Positions 14,568-22,825 of a stretch of 23,613 nt of DNA are shown here, piece by piece. The stretch comes from Proteobacteria bacterium UBA6921. GTDB taxonomy: Bacteria; Pseudomonadota; Gammaproteobacteria; SG8-11. Position numbers and translations under genes: made by a program. Location of the stretch: positions 1 through 23,613 of the forward strand of contig DKAR01000167.1 of NCBI GenBank assembly GCA_002450895.1, in the 5' to 3' direction. Each line of letters opens with the position of its first letter. Position 1 is the first letter of the stretch. Below the pieces are notes generated by a model. The model searched no databases, was not told the DNA's origin, and was given only the letters and a program-made list of their open reading frames with translations.

Positions 14568-15991
14568 TGCGCACTGCGTTTGCCGTCCTCGTTCTGCTGC
14601 TTGCCGCCGCGACGGCACCGGCATCCGCGGAAGACATTTCCGTCGATTGGGGGGAACTGCAAAGTCCCTATCTGCGCGAAGTGAAGTTCGACTTCGACCG
14701 CCATCGCTATTTTTCCGCCTTGGGACACCTGCTCGCCGAACGCATGCGCGGTACTTTCAAAGGCGAAAAGCTCAAGTCCGAATTGATGCTCGCCTACGCC
14801 TATCTGGCGTTTGGAATGCACATCGACGCCAGCGTGGTCATGCAGCAGCTGCCCGCCGATGCCATGAATGACGATTTGCGCAATCAGGTGTTGATGGAAC
14901 TGGCCAACATTCGCTACGAGCGCGGTGATCTGCCGGGCGCGATCAAGCTGATGCAGCGTGTTTCCAACAACCTGACGACGCCGGATCTCGTGCAACGCAA
15001 GCAAACCTTCGATGCCGTCCTGCTGTTGCAACAGCAGCAATACGATCAGGCGATCGAGGTATTGGAAAAGATGCGCGGCGATTCAACCTGGGCAGGACTC
15101 GGTTATTTCAATCTGGGAACCACACTGCTGCGTATGAACCGGCAAAGCGATGCCGAACAGGCACTCAAGCGCGTGCTGTCCATCTCACGCGAAGATCCGG
15201 AGGTGGCCGCGCTGAAGGATCGCGCCAATTTTGTGCTGGGTTTTAATGCACTGCGCAAACAGTCGGCGTTGGCGGCGAAGAGTCATTTCCAGGAGATCGC
15301 GCTGAACAGCCCGTTTTCCAATCGTGCCCTGCTCGGCGTGGGCCTCGCCTTTGAATCACTGCGCGACTACAAGCAATCACTGGCGGCATGGCTTGAATTG
15401 ATCGACCGGAACCCGGCCGATCGCTCGGTGCTGGATGCACTGATCGCGGTACCGTATGCCTACACGCAGTTGGGCGCACACGAACAGGCGGTGACGCGCT
15501 ACAAATCAGCGTTGGAAATTTATCAGTCGGAACTCAACAACGTGGAAACCATGATGGGCGACGTGCGGTCCGGCAACACCGCCGGTGTTCTCGTGGACAA
15601 GCTCACTCGCACCGATGTGGAAGCCTTCAATGAATTCGAAGCCTTTCCCGCAATCCCCGAAGTCCGCTATTTTGGCCGGCTGCTGGAAAGCCACGCCTTC
15701 CAGAGTGCGCTCCGGAATTACCGTGACCTGAAGATCATGCAGGAGCAGTTGTCGGGCTGGGCCAAAGCCGTATATTCCATTCCGAACATGTCGGAAACCT
15801 TCATCAAGGTCTATGTGGACCAGATTGCGGCAAAACAGACTAAACTTGCGGTGGCCGCTGAGGAGATGAAGCAGTACATCGGCAGCCTGGCCATGGCGGA
15901 GCTGGAAAAGCGCCGGGTTCTGCTGCAGGGATACGTGAAGGAAGCATTCTTCAATCTCGGCGTGTCTTACGACCGGGGCGCGGATCGCTAG
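14567..15991 (+). CDS. Exported TPR-repeat protein
   Basis: A 474-aa periplasmic or outer-membrane-associated scaffold. The GTG at 14567 is preferred over one at 14558 because AAGGAG (14553-14558) is spaced 8 nt before it and it overlaps the previous stop (TAGTG). The signal peptide is RTAFAVLVLLLAAATAPASA. The body is helical with several TPR-like units: LANIRYERGDLPGAIKLMQR, YFNLGTTLLRMNRQSDAEQA, LGVGLAFESLRDYKQSLAAW and YAYTQLGAHEQAVTRYKSAL. The C-terminal 120 residues are a longer helical region ending in KEAFFNLGVSYDRG. It is probably an adaptor for an envelope complex, with the upstream coiled-coil protein as the obvious partner. The specific function is unknown. Confidence 0.84.
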   Translation: MRTAFAVLVLLLAAATAPASAEDISVDWGELQSPYLREVKFDFDRHRYFSALGHLLAERMRGTFKGEKLKSELMLAYAYLAFGMHIDASVVMQQLPADAMNDDLRNQVLMELANIRYERGDLPGAIKLMQRVSNNLTTPDLVQRKQTFDAVLLLQQQQYDQAIEVLEKMRGDSTWAGLGYFNLGTTLLRMNRQSDAEQALKRVLSISREDPEVAALKDRANFVLGFNALRKQSALAAKSHFQEIALNSPFSNRALLGVGLAFESLRDYKQSLAAWLELIDRNPADRSVLDALIAVPYAYTQLGAHEQAVTRYKSALEIYQSELNNVETMMGDVRSGNTAGVLVDKLTRTDVEAFNEFEAFPAIPEVRYFGRLLESHAFQSALRNYRDLKIMQEQLSGWAKAVYSIPNMSETFIKVYVDQIAAKQTKLAVAAEEMKQYIGSLAMAELEKRRVLLQGYVKEAFFNLGVSYDRGADR

Positions 15992-16084
15992 CGATCATCC
16001 GATCAGGCGCACCACACCAGGGTCCGCCGACAACGGTCGTGATCGACAGCCACGTGGACCCACAACCGATCCCGCAAATCCCCA

Positions 16085-17005
16085 GTGAATTCCAAAATAA
16101 AAATCTTTCTTGGCGCGCTGATCCTGATCGCCTTCGTCGTTGCCGTCGAACGGTACATCGGTTGGGTCGAGTTGCTGCGTCCATGGCAGAGCGCATCACC
16201 GGTTGAGCTGGCCGGTGCCATCGCTCTCACCTTTCTGACTTACGGGTTGCGCGCCATGCGTTTGCACGATTACTTTTCCACGCTGCTGCGCGGACAGTTC
16301 GCCGCGAATATGAAACTGACCCTGCAGCACAACCTTTTGAACAATCTGCTTCCGATGCGCGCCGGCGAACTCAGTTTTCCAGTCCTGATGTCGCGTTACT
16401 TCAGTGTTCAACCGGGCGTTTCCATTCCGGTTTTGTTCTGGTTCCGCCTCATGGATCTGCACACGTTGATCGCCATCGCGCTGTTCGCTGCGGGCGACTT
16501 GTGGCTCGACCACCGCTACGTGTTGCCGCTGGTATTTGCGTGGCTCACGCTCCCGGTGCTTTCGTTCCACGCGCACCAACGCGGCTCGCGCGTTCTGCGC
16601 GATGCGGACGGGGGATGGAAGAAGTTTGCCGCCAAAGTGCTCGCGAGTTTTCCGCAAACCTCCACCGCGTTCTGGCGGGCCTGGTTCTGGACGTGGGTCA
16701 ACTGGCTGGTCAAATTGGCGGTCTTCGCGTGGGTGCTTCGCATGTTCATCGACTCGCCCTGGTCGGCCGCATGGTTGGCCGCCATTTTCGGCGATGCGAC
16801 CAGCGTCCTGCCCATTCACGGCGTGGCCGGTGCGGGCACGTATGAAGCCGGCGTTATCGCTGCGTTGGCGCCGGCCGGGATCGACATGAACACGGCTGTG
16901 CGCGGCGCGGTGAACCTGCATCTCTTCCTGCTCGGATCAACGCTGCTGGGCGGCATCGCCGCCGCGTTTCTTCCCGCACCGGAACGCAAGAACGGAAATT
17001 CATGA
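16085..17005 (+). CDS. LPG-synthase transmembrane-domain protein, probable lipid flippase
   Basis: A polytopic inner-membrane protein of 306 aa with about seven or eight hydrophobic segments. It belongs to the lysylphosphatidylglycerol synthase TM / UPF0104 family (AglD- and MprF-flippase-like): the hallmark NNLLPMRAGELSFPVL lies near residue 95, and the GxGxYE-like segment is GAGTYEAG near residue 250. It lacks MprF's C-terminal synthase domain, so a flippase role for a lipid or lipid-linked sugar is the best inference. The start is a GTG, 93 bp after the TPR gene. Its TGA overlaps the ATG of the PAP2 gene, and the overlaps continue through the next three genes. Confidence 0.85.
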   Translation: MNSKIKIFLGALILIAFVVAVERYIGWVELLRPWQSASPVELAGAIALTFLTYGLRAMRLHDYFSTLLRGQFAANMKLTLQHNLLNNLLPMRAGELSFPVLMSRYFSVQPGVSIPVLFWFRLMDLHTLIAIALFAAGDLWLDHRYVLPLVFAWLTLPVLSFHAHQRGSRVLRDADGGWKKFAAKVLASFPQTSTAFWRAWFWTWVNWLVKLAVFAWVLRMFIDSPWSAAWLAAIFGDATSVLPIHGVAGAGTYEAGVIAALAPAGIDMNTAVRGAVNLHLFLLGSTLLGGIAAAFLPAPERKNGNS

Positions 17006-17586
17006 ACGACCTGCAACTGCTGCTGGGTTTTCGGGACGTCGCGTCGTCGCCGCCGCTCGACGTCTTCTTTGCGTGGATTTCACAAACGACCTGGTTCTCG
17101 TTGCCCCTGCTTGGCATCGTGCTTGCGATTCTATGGCGCCAGCAGGGGCGTGACGGCGCAAAACTGTGGCTTGTACTGGTGGTGGCGACCATTGCCGGCG
17201 ACCAGCTCGGGGCTTTGCTGAAGTACATCATCGGACAGATGCGCCCCTGCGCCGAACTCCCGGACCTGATCCAGGTCCCGCAAACCCTGTTCCACGTCAC
17301 GTGCAGCAAAGGGCTCAACGGCATGCCGTCCAATCACGCGTGGAACTTTTTTGCGACGACCGCGTTTCTGGGGATTACGCTTCGTTCCGTCCGCTGGACC
17401 GGGATCTTCGCAGTTATAGCGTTGCTGGTGTCGCTATCGCGGGTGTATCTGGGCGTGCATTACCCCTCGCAGGTCGTGGTGGGGGCCGCCCTTGGCGCAG
17501 TCTACGGGTGTCTCGTCGCCTTCGCCGCGCTACAATACCTGCCGTTTGCACAAAGAATACGAAACAGAAAGCCAGCCGATTCATGA
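17002..17586 (+). CDS. PAP2-family membrane phosphatase
   Basis: A 194-aa inner-membrane protein with about five or six helices and the three-part acid phosphatase signature: K74-x6-R81-P82, P109-S-N-H112, and S146-R147-x5-H153. The family hydrolyses lipid phosphates or pyrophosphates (undecaprenyl pyrophosphate, phosphatidic acid, lipid A phosphates). The position four after H153, commonly Asp, is Q157 (HYPSQV), a variation also seen in some members. In this context the most economical role is to recycle the polyprenyl carrier or to dephosphorylate an acceptor. ATGA overlaps join it to both neighbours. Confidence 0.88.
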   Translation: MNDLQLLLGFRDVASSPPLDVFFAWISQTTWFSLPLLGIVLAILWRQQGRDGAKLWLVLVVATIAGDQLGALLKYIIGQMRPCAELPDLIQVPQTLFHVTCSKGLNGMPSNHAWNFFATTAFLGITLRSVRWTGIFAVIALLVSLSRVYLGVHYPSQVVVGAALGAVYGCLVAFAALQYLPFAQRIRNRKPADS

Positions 17587-18602
17587 ACGCGCCGCTGCCC
17601 AATACCACCATTGCACATCGACTCTCGGTCGTTATTCCGATGTACAACGAGCAGGAGAACGTGTCGCCCATGCTCTCGCGCGTGCACGAGGCACTGGCGG
17701 ACTACCGGCATCCCTGGGAACTGGTCGTCGTCGATGACGGCAGTACTGACGAAACCGTCGCGCGGTTGCGCGATGAAATCCCCCGCTACGGCAAGCACGT
17801 TCGCATCGTGCAGCTGCAGAGAAATTTCGGGCAGACCGCTGCGATGCAGGCGGGCATCGACGCCGCGCGCGGCGAAGTCATCGCCACGCTCGATGGCGAC
17901 CTGCAGAATGATCCGGCCGACATCCCGCACATGGTCAAGCGACTGCTCGACGAGGATCTGGATCTTGTCGCGGGATGGCGCCAGAACCGGCAGGACAACC
18001 TGCTGCGCAAGATCCCGTCACGCATCGCCAACAGGCTGATTCGGCGCATTACGCAGGTCAACCTGCATGATTACGGCTGCTCGCTGAAGATATTTCGCGC
18101 CGATGTCATTAAGCACGTGCGGCTGTACGGCGAAATGCATCGCTTCATTCCGGCGTGGACAGCGACACACACGACGCCCGCGCGCATCAAGGAAGAAGTC
18201 GTGCGGCATCATGCGCGCCAGTTTGGTCAATCAAAGTATGGCATCGGTCGAACATTTCGCGTCGTACTCGATCTGCTCGCGGTGTACTTCTTCATGCGAT
18301 ACCGAAGCAAGCCGGGGCATTTTTTCGGAAAGATCGGTTTTATCTTCGGCGCGCTGGGCGCCCTCGGTCTGTTTTACCTTACGTGGGTCAAGTTTGTGCT
18401 GGACGAGAACATCGGCCAGCGTCCCCTGCTGCTGATCAGCGTGTTGTTCGTGATGCTGGCAGTGCAAATGATCACCACCGGTGTGATGAGCGAACTTATT
18501 TCACGCACCTATTACGAATCCAGCGACGTGAAATCGTACACAGTGCGCAATGCGCAGGAGCTGACGTCCGCCATCTCCACGGAATGGAAGCACCCTGAAT
18601 GA
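17583..18602 (+). CDS. ArnC-like polyprenyl-phosphate sugar transferase (GT2)
   Basis: A 339-aa family 2 glycosyltransferase. Start ATG 17583 overlaps the PAP2 stop. The GT-A domain shows VVIPMYNEQEN at 16-26, VVVDDGSTD with D51-D52, RNFGQTAAMQAG at 80-91 and the metal-binding D104-G-D106. Downstream it shares with E. coli ArnC the string RQNRQD, then NRLI, DYGC, HRFIP and FGQSKY, followed by two C-terminal transmembrane helices. It would load a nucleotide sugar onto undecaprenyl phosphate at the inner face of the membrane. The sugar cannot be read from the sequence, and no sugar-nucleotide synthesis gene is nearby. Dolichyl-phosphate-mannose synthase and GtrB are related alternatives. Confidence 0.9.
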   Translation: MNAPLPNTTIAHRLSVVIPMYNEQENVSPMLSRVHEALADYRHPWELVVVDDGSTDETVARLRDEIPRYGKHVRIVQLQRNFGQTAAMQAGIDAARGEVIATLDGDLQNDPADIPHMVKRLLDEDLDLVAGWRQNRQDNLLRKIPSRIANRLIRRITQVNLHDYGCSLKIFRADVIKHVRLYGEMHRFIPAWTATHTTPARIKEEVVRHHARQFGQSKYGIGRTFRVVLDLLAVYFFMRYRSKPGHFFGKIGFIFGALGALGLFYLTWVKFVLDENIGQRPLLLISVLFVMLAVQMITTGVMSELISRTYYESSDVKSYTVRNAQELTSAISTEWKHPE

Positions 18603-20071
18603 ATTCCAGTCCGGTGCCGGCGCACCGCGACGCCGCACCGCTCCTACTGCTCGTTACGGCCACGGTTGTCCTGTATGCCGTAATTTCCCGTCTGGCCGGC
18701 TTCGAGCTTCATTACGACGAGGCCCAATACTGGGAATGGTCCAAACAACTGGACTGGAGTTATTACTCCAAGGGTCCGCTGGTGGCATGGGCCATCGCAC
18801 TTTCGACTGCCGTATTTGGCGATGGCGAGTGGCAGGTTCGATTACCCGGCTGGATTGTTCACGGCCTGTTTCTGGCAGCGATCTACGGTTTTGCGCGCGA
18901 TCTGCAACTGGAGCGCCGCGCAGCATGGTGGGCCGTGGCGATTGCCTTCACAACTCCGATGTATTTCGTGCTCGGCATCGTGATGACCACGGACAGTCTT
19001 CTGTTGCTGTTCTGGACGTTGGGGCTGTGGTCCCTCTTTCACGCCTTGTTCAAAAATTCGAACGTGGCCTGGTACGCCGCCGGCGCTGCCATCGGCATCG
19101 GTGCGCTCACCAAATTGAGCATCGGCCTGTTACCGGCGTTCAGCGGCATCGCGGTATTGCTGAATCGCGAGCTGCGCCCGCAATTGCGCAATCCGCATCT
19201 GTGGGGTGGCATGGTCGTCCTATTCGGATGCATGTCGCCGGTACTGATCTGGAATGCAACGCATGGCTATGTGATGTTCTTGCATGAAGTCGGACACGTC
19301 ACGTCGACCGAATCGAAAATTTTCGAACGAACGCTGGAGTTCCTTGCCAGCCAGCTCGTCGCCCTTTCCCCGCTGATGGTGGCGCTGGGCGTCATGACAC
19401 TGCGGCACAAGCCGGAACAACCGGGCCGGCGATTTATCTGGTCCCTGTCGTTCGCCTGGTTTGCCTTTTTCGTCGTGAAGTCCTTCGAAGGGAAAATTCA
19501 GGTCAATTGGGCCGCGATCATATACGTGGGAATGATCGTCTTGCTGGCGAGCCGAATCGACCAGCTGACACGACTCGGACGCGCCCTGCTCGTGGGCGGC
19601 ATCGCCACTTCGATCCTCCTGGTGCTGATCATGCTGTATCCGCAAGGAGTCGGATTGCATGCAAGCCAATTTGCGCCGATCAAGAAGCTTAAGGGCTGGC
19701 GCGGACCCATTGAGTCGATTGCCACCCAAGTGGGCGATATTGACTTCATTCTGACGGATTCTTACATCACCGCCGCCGAAGTGGCCTTTTACTGGCCCAA
19801 ACGCGTCCCGGTCTACGTGATGGGCTCCACGGACCGGCGCTTTAACCAGCACGATCTCTGGCCGGGCGTGGATCGTGAGCAATCCCGGAACGCGGCGATT
19901 ATACAGACGGATTACACAACGCTGCCTGAACCGGCGATCTCGGCATTTGAACGATGCAGTCCGACCAGTTTGGTGGACGCACGGGATGACGGCGGGGTAT
20001 TGCGCACGTTCAGCGTGAATCGATGTGAGAACTACCATCACATCGATTGGCCCAAACCGCAGTACTATTAA
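18599..20071 (+). CDS. ArnT-like GT39/GT83 membrane glycosyltransferase
   Basis: A 490-aa protein with about eleven to thirteen hydrophobic segments. The first periplasmic loop carries the catalytic acidic pair D40-E41 (HYDEAQYWEW) and YSKGPLVAW at 56-64, and the third segment MTTDSLLLLFW, which is the layout of ArnT/PMT-type enzymes. These transfer a sugar from undecaprenyl phosphate to lipid A, protein or polymer on the periplasmic face. A soluble C-terminal domain of about 130 residues follows (FILTDSYITAAEVAFYWPKRV). It ends a chain of three ATGA overlaps with the flippase-like, PAP2 and GT2 genes. The acceptor is unknown. Confidence 0.9.
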   Translation: MNSSPVPAHRDAAPLLLLVTATVVLYAVISRLAGFELHYDEAQYWEWSKQLDWSYYSKGPLVAWAIALSTAVFGDGEWQVRLPGWIVHGLFLAAIYGFARDLQLERRAAWWAVAIAFTTPMYFVLGIVMTTDSLLLLFWTLGLWSLFHALFKNSNVAWYAAGAAIGIGALTKLSIGLLPAFSGIAVLLNRELRPQLRNPHLWGGMVVLFGCMSPVLIWNATHGYVMFLHEVGHVTSTESKIFERTLEFLASQLVALSPLMVALGVMTLRHKPEQPGRRFIWSLSFAWFAFFVVKSFEGKIQVNWAAIIYVGMIVLLASRIDQLTRLGRALLVGGIATSILLVLIMLYPQGVGLHASQFAPIKKLKGWRGPIESIATQVGDIDFILTDSYITAAEVAFYWPKRVPVYVMGSTDRRFNQHDLWPGVDREQSRNAAIIQTDYTTLPEPAISAFERCSPTSLVDARDDGGVLRTFSVNRCENYHHIDWPKPQYY

Positions 20072-20122
20072 CCGGTGGATTGGCTTGCGCGTCCGTAGTG
20101 ATTCCGCTAACTTGCAAGAGAA

Positions 20123-20851
20123 ATGCAAAGAATGCGAATGCGTTTTCCTACAATGAGAATTTTCGCCGCGTTGGTTGTCGCGCTGTATTCCGCCTGCGGC
20201 GTGGCCGGGGCATTTCCGGAAAAATTCACCGCGACCTACATCGTGAAAAAAGGGTTCATGGATATCGGCGAGGTCCAGCGAACGCTGACTCCGCAGGGCA
20301 ACGGCAAGTACATCTTCGAATCGACGACAACTTCGTCCGGCGTGGCATCCCTGGTCGTTCGCGGCAAGATCACCGAACGCAGCACCTTCTCATTCGAAAA
20401 CAACGTCATCAAGCCGATCGAGTATTTCTACCAGCGCACATTCGGCAAGGGAAAGACGGTCCGGCTTGAATTCGACTGGGAAAAAAACACGGTCACCAAT
20501 GACGTCGACAAAAGTCCGTGGGTCATGCCGCTCGAGCCGCAGACGCTGGACAAGCTGGTCTACCAGATTTCGCTGATGCAAGACATGGCGCCGGGCAAGA
20601 AAGATTACACCTACAAAATTGCCGACGGCGGCAAGCTGAAGACCTATCAGGCCAAGGTGATCGACGAAGAGGAGACCGAAACTCCGTATGGGAAGTTTCA
20701 CTCCATCAAGATCAAGCGGGTCGGTGACAAGCGCGGCACCACGCTGTGGTGCGCACCCAAACTGAATTACCTCCCCGTTCGCATTGAACAGACGGACGAC
20801 GACGAATTCACGGCCGTGCTGAAATCCGTTACCGGTATTCCAGGAAATTAA
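20123..20851 (+). CDS. DUF3108 domain protein, exported
   Basis: A periplasmic protein of unknown function with the DUF3108 pattern: EKFTATYIVKKGFMDIGEV, YFYQRTFGKGKTV, then TLDKLVYQISLMQD and LWCAPKLNYLPVRIEQ at the C-terminus. The fold is expected to be an antiparallel beta barrel or half barrel, possibly lipid-associated. Several in-frame ATGs exist (20123, 20132, 20138, 20153); AAGAGA before 20123 supports the first, while 20153 gives the most compact signal peptide (MRIFAALVVALYSACGVAGA). It is commonly next to purN in Pseudomonas-like genomes (recalled), but here island B intervenes. It starts 51 bp after the GT39 gene. Confidence 0.88.
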   Translation: MQRMRMRFPTMRIFAALVVALYSACGVAGAFPEKFTATYIVKKGFMDIGEVQRTLTPQGNGKYIFESTTTSSGVASLVVRGKITERSTFSFENNVIKPIEYFYQRTFGKGKTVRLEFDWEKNTVTNDVDKSPWVMPLEPQTLDKLVYQISLMQDMAPGKKDYTYKIADGGKLKTYQAKVIDEEETETPYGKFHSIKIKRVGDKRGTTLWCAPKLNYLPVRIEQTDDDEFTAVLKSVTGIPGN

Positions 20852-20853
20852 TC

Positions 20854-21270
20854 ATGGGCACGATGAATTTCATCTCCAGCCGCATCGCTGTTTCCTCACT
20901 GATTCTCGTGCTGGCATCCAGCGCGAGTTATGGTGCCGCGAGCCCAGGGCTGACGAAGATCTACGAATCATTTATCGTTTCGAAGATTGCGGCAGAGCGA
21001 TGCGGAAAGATTGACGCAGACACCCAAAAGAAATTCCTGGCCAACTTTGAAATGGTTTCCGTCTTTGCGCGAAAAGAATTGAAGGCGCGGTTTCCAGACT
21101 CCACGGACCAAACCGTCGAAGTTGCGCTGAAGGATCAGGCCGCCAAGATTGCCGAGCGTGTCGACGAAATCGTTAAGGCGGACGGCTGCGGCGATGAAAA
21201 GATCCAGAAGTTGCTCGACGCCTATCGCTATCACGCCAATTGGAATGCGGCGGATCCGCCAAAGGAATAG
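20854..21270 (+). CDS. Small exported helical protein, unknown
   Basis: A 138-aa protein with a signal peptide (residues 1-28, cleavage near SYGA) and an all-helical mature part. Two cysteines, C50 (ERCGKID) and C112 (DGCGDEK), are the only ones and could form a disulfide in the periplasm. No family was recognised. It starts 2 bp after the DUF3108 stop, with AGGA about 8 nt before the ATG, so it is co-transcribed with DUF3108. A hairpin begins 10 bp after its stop. Confidence 0.72.
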   Translation: MGTMNFISSRIAVSSLILVLASSASYGAASPGLTKIYESFIVSKIAAERCGKIDADTQKKFLANFEMVSVFARKELKARFPDSTDQTVEVALKDQAAKIAERVDEIVKADGCGDEKIQKLLDAYRYHANWNAADPPKE

Positions 21271-21280
21271 CGTCTTCGCG

Positions 21281-21327
21281 CTACTGACAGCAGGGTGTCA
21301 GTAGCCCCCTGCCAGAGTTCACCCTGC
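21281..21327 (+). other. Perfect 9-bp hairpin with competing downstream partners
   Basis: CTACTGACA (21281-21289), the 6-base loop GCAGGG and TGTCAGTAG (21296-21304) form a perfect hairpin. The loop is complementary to CCCTGC at 21307-21312 and again at 21322-21327, where the match extends to 8 bp (GCAGGGTG with CACCCTGC at 21320-21327). No U-tract follows, so it is not a standard terminator. It lies between the small secreted protein gene and tag, about 98 bp before the tag start. Confidence 0.6.
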
Positions 21328-21424
21328 CTTGCCTGACTCGGAACCCAATCCGGACAAACGCCATGAATGCCGCGAACGCACGCACCGGGCTCATCGCGTC
21401 GATCCATCGCAAAGGAACCACCCC

Positions 21425-21985
21425 ATGAAACGCTGCCTCTGGCCGGGCGACGACCCGCTCTACATTTCATACCACGACAAGGAATGGGGCGTTCCGCTGC
21501 ACGACGACCAGCGACTGTTTGAATTCCTGGTCCTCGAAGGCGCGCAGGCCGGACTTAGCTGGATCACCATCCTGCGCAAGCGGGACAACTATCGAAAAGC
21601 GTTTGATCAGTTCGACGTCGAAAAGGTCGCTCGCTACACACCGAAAAAGATCGAAAAGCTGTTGCAGGATCCCGGCATCGTACGCAATCGCCTGAAGGTT
21701 GAATCTGCGGTGACCAATGCCCGCGCCTATCTCGAAGTGCAGGAAGAATTCGGAAGCTTTGATGCCTACAGCTGGCGCTTTGTGGACGGCGCGCCGATTC
21801 AGAACCGCTGGAAATCCCACAAGCAGATTCCCCCGCGCACCAAAGAGTCCGATGCTTTCAGCAAGGATTTAAAGAAACGTGGCTTCAAATTCGTCGGATC
21901 GACGATCGTTTACGCGCATATGCAAGCCTGCGGTATGGTGAACGATCACACCGTCGATTGCTTTCGGCACAAACCGCTGTCGTAG
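21425..21985 (+). CDS. tag: DNA-3-methyladenine glycosylase I
   Basis: A base-excision repair enzyme that removes 3-methyladenine from DNA. It has 186 aa. The start ATG 21425 is set by AAGGAA 8 nt upstream and by the conserved N-terminus (MKRCLWPG). Zinc ligands C4 and H17 and the C-terminal pair in NDHTVDCFRH are present. Catalytic-pocket residues E38 and W46 match E. coli Tag numbering exactly. Nothing is missing. The leader, from 21271, contains the structured element at 21281-21327, but no Ada box is recognisable. Confidence 0.95.
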   Translation: MKRCLWPGDDPLYISYHDKEWGVPLHDDQRLFEFLVLEGAQAGLSWITILRKRDNYRKAFDQFDVEKVARYTPKKIEKLLQDPGIVRNRLKVESAVTNARAYLEVQEEFGSFDAYSWRFVDGAPIQNRWKSHKQIPPRTKESDAFSKDLKKRGFKFVGSTIVYAHMQACGMVNDHTVDCFRHKPLS

Positions 21986-22004
21986 CTCGCGCAATCGTCG
22001 CCCC

Positions 22005-22382
22005 ATGCGCAAGGAAGTGACCCCGGACTCGATACTTGCCGATCACTCCCCTGCAATCCGAGATCTTTGCAGCCAGTTGCGCGCACTCGCGCGAGAGGTG
22101 ATGCCGAATGCCACAGAACATGGTTACTCTGGATGGCATGCTATTGCATTTCGTCATCCCGCCGCGGGTTACGTGTGCGGCATCTTTCCATTTGCCGAAT
22201 CCGTTCGATTTTTGTTCGAGCACGGCGTGCAGCTCCACGACCCCGAGGGCATTTTCACCGGCGGCGGAAAACAAACGCGCTATATTGAATTGAAACCCGG
22301 CGATTCCGTGCCGAACGATGCCTTGCGCATCCTGATCGCCGAAGCGATTGCCTTGCGCTCCAAACCGGGAAAACGAAAATGA
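22005..22382 (+). CDS. DUF1801 domain protein
   Basis: A 125-aa cytosolic protein of the DUF1801 (YdhG-like) fold: residues IRDLCSQLRALAREVMPNATE near the N-terminus, GYVCGIFPFAESVRFLFEHG in the centre and KQTRYIELK near residue 90, which is characteristic. Function is unknown; the fold is related to iron-chaperone frataxin-like proteins. It begins 19 bp after tag and its TGA overlaps the ATG of the DUF2214 gene, so tag, DUF1801 and DUF2214 probably form one transcript. Confidence 0.82.
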   Translation: MRKEVTPDSILADHSPAIRDLCSQLRALAREVMPNATEHGYSGWHAIAFRHPAAGYVCGIFPFAESVRFLFEHGVQLHDPEGIFTGGGKQTRYIELKPGDSVPNDALRILIAEAIALRSKPGKRK

Positions 22383-22825
22383 TCACGGCTGGCTTGCTCG
22401 CCTTCGTCCACCATCTCTGCTTCTACGCGATGATCGTCGCACTCGTGGTTCAGATGTTGCGCGTGACGCCGGACATGACGCGCGCCGACCTCAAGCGTAT
22501 ACGTGCCGCCGATGCGGTGTATGGCGTGGCCGCCGTCCTAATTCTGGTTGTGGGCGTCCTTCGCGTGATGTACTTCGAAAAAGGCACCGATTACTACCTG
22601 CACAACGCTCTATTTCACGCGAAGATCGGATTGTTCATCCTGGTCGGAGTGATGTCCCTCTACCCCACGCTTCGTTTTTCACGCTGGGCGAAAGCGATGG
22701 ATGCAGGAAAGGCATTACCCACGCCCAATGAATTACGTACGGCGCGACACATCGTTCACGCAGAACTGACTGGACTCGCATTGATCATGCTGTGTGCGGC
22801 GTTATTGGCGAAGGGCGTTGGATAG
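22379..22825 (+). CDS. DUF2214 family membrane protein
   Basis: A 148-aa inner-membrane protein with four hydrophobic helices (about 5-25, 45-65, 80-100 and 128-146). Two histidines in FVHHLCFY and a third in LFHAKIGLF sit in or near helices, and DAVYGVAAVLILVVGVLRV is typical of DUF2214. This resembles small haem-binding or quinone-type membrane proteins, but no function is established. An ATGA overlap links it to the DUF1801 gene. Confidence 0.84.
   Translation: MITAGLLAFVHHLCFYAMIVALVVQMLRVTPDMTRADLKRIRAADAVYGVAAVLILVVGVLRVMYFEKGTDYYLHNALFHAKIGLFILVGVMSLYPTLRFSRWAKAMDAGKALPTPNELRTARHIVHAELTGLALIMLCAALLAKGVG

Noticed and set aside
19220..20128. Minus-strand open frame of 302 codons opposite the GT39 gene
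   Set aside because: It is the mirror of a conserved membrane protein; its translation is rich in Arg, His and Gln and lacks any motif.
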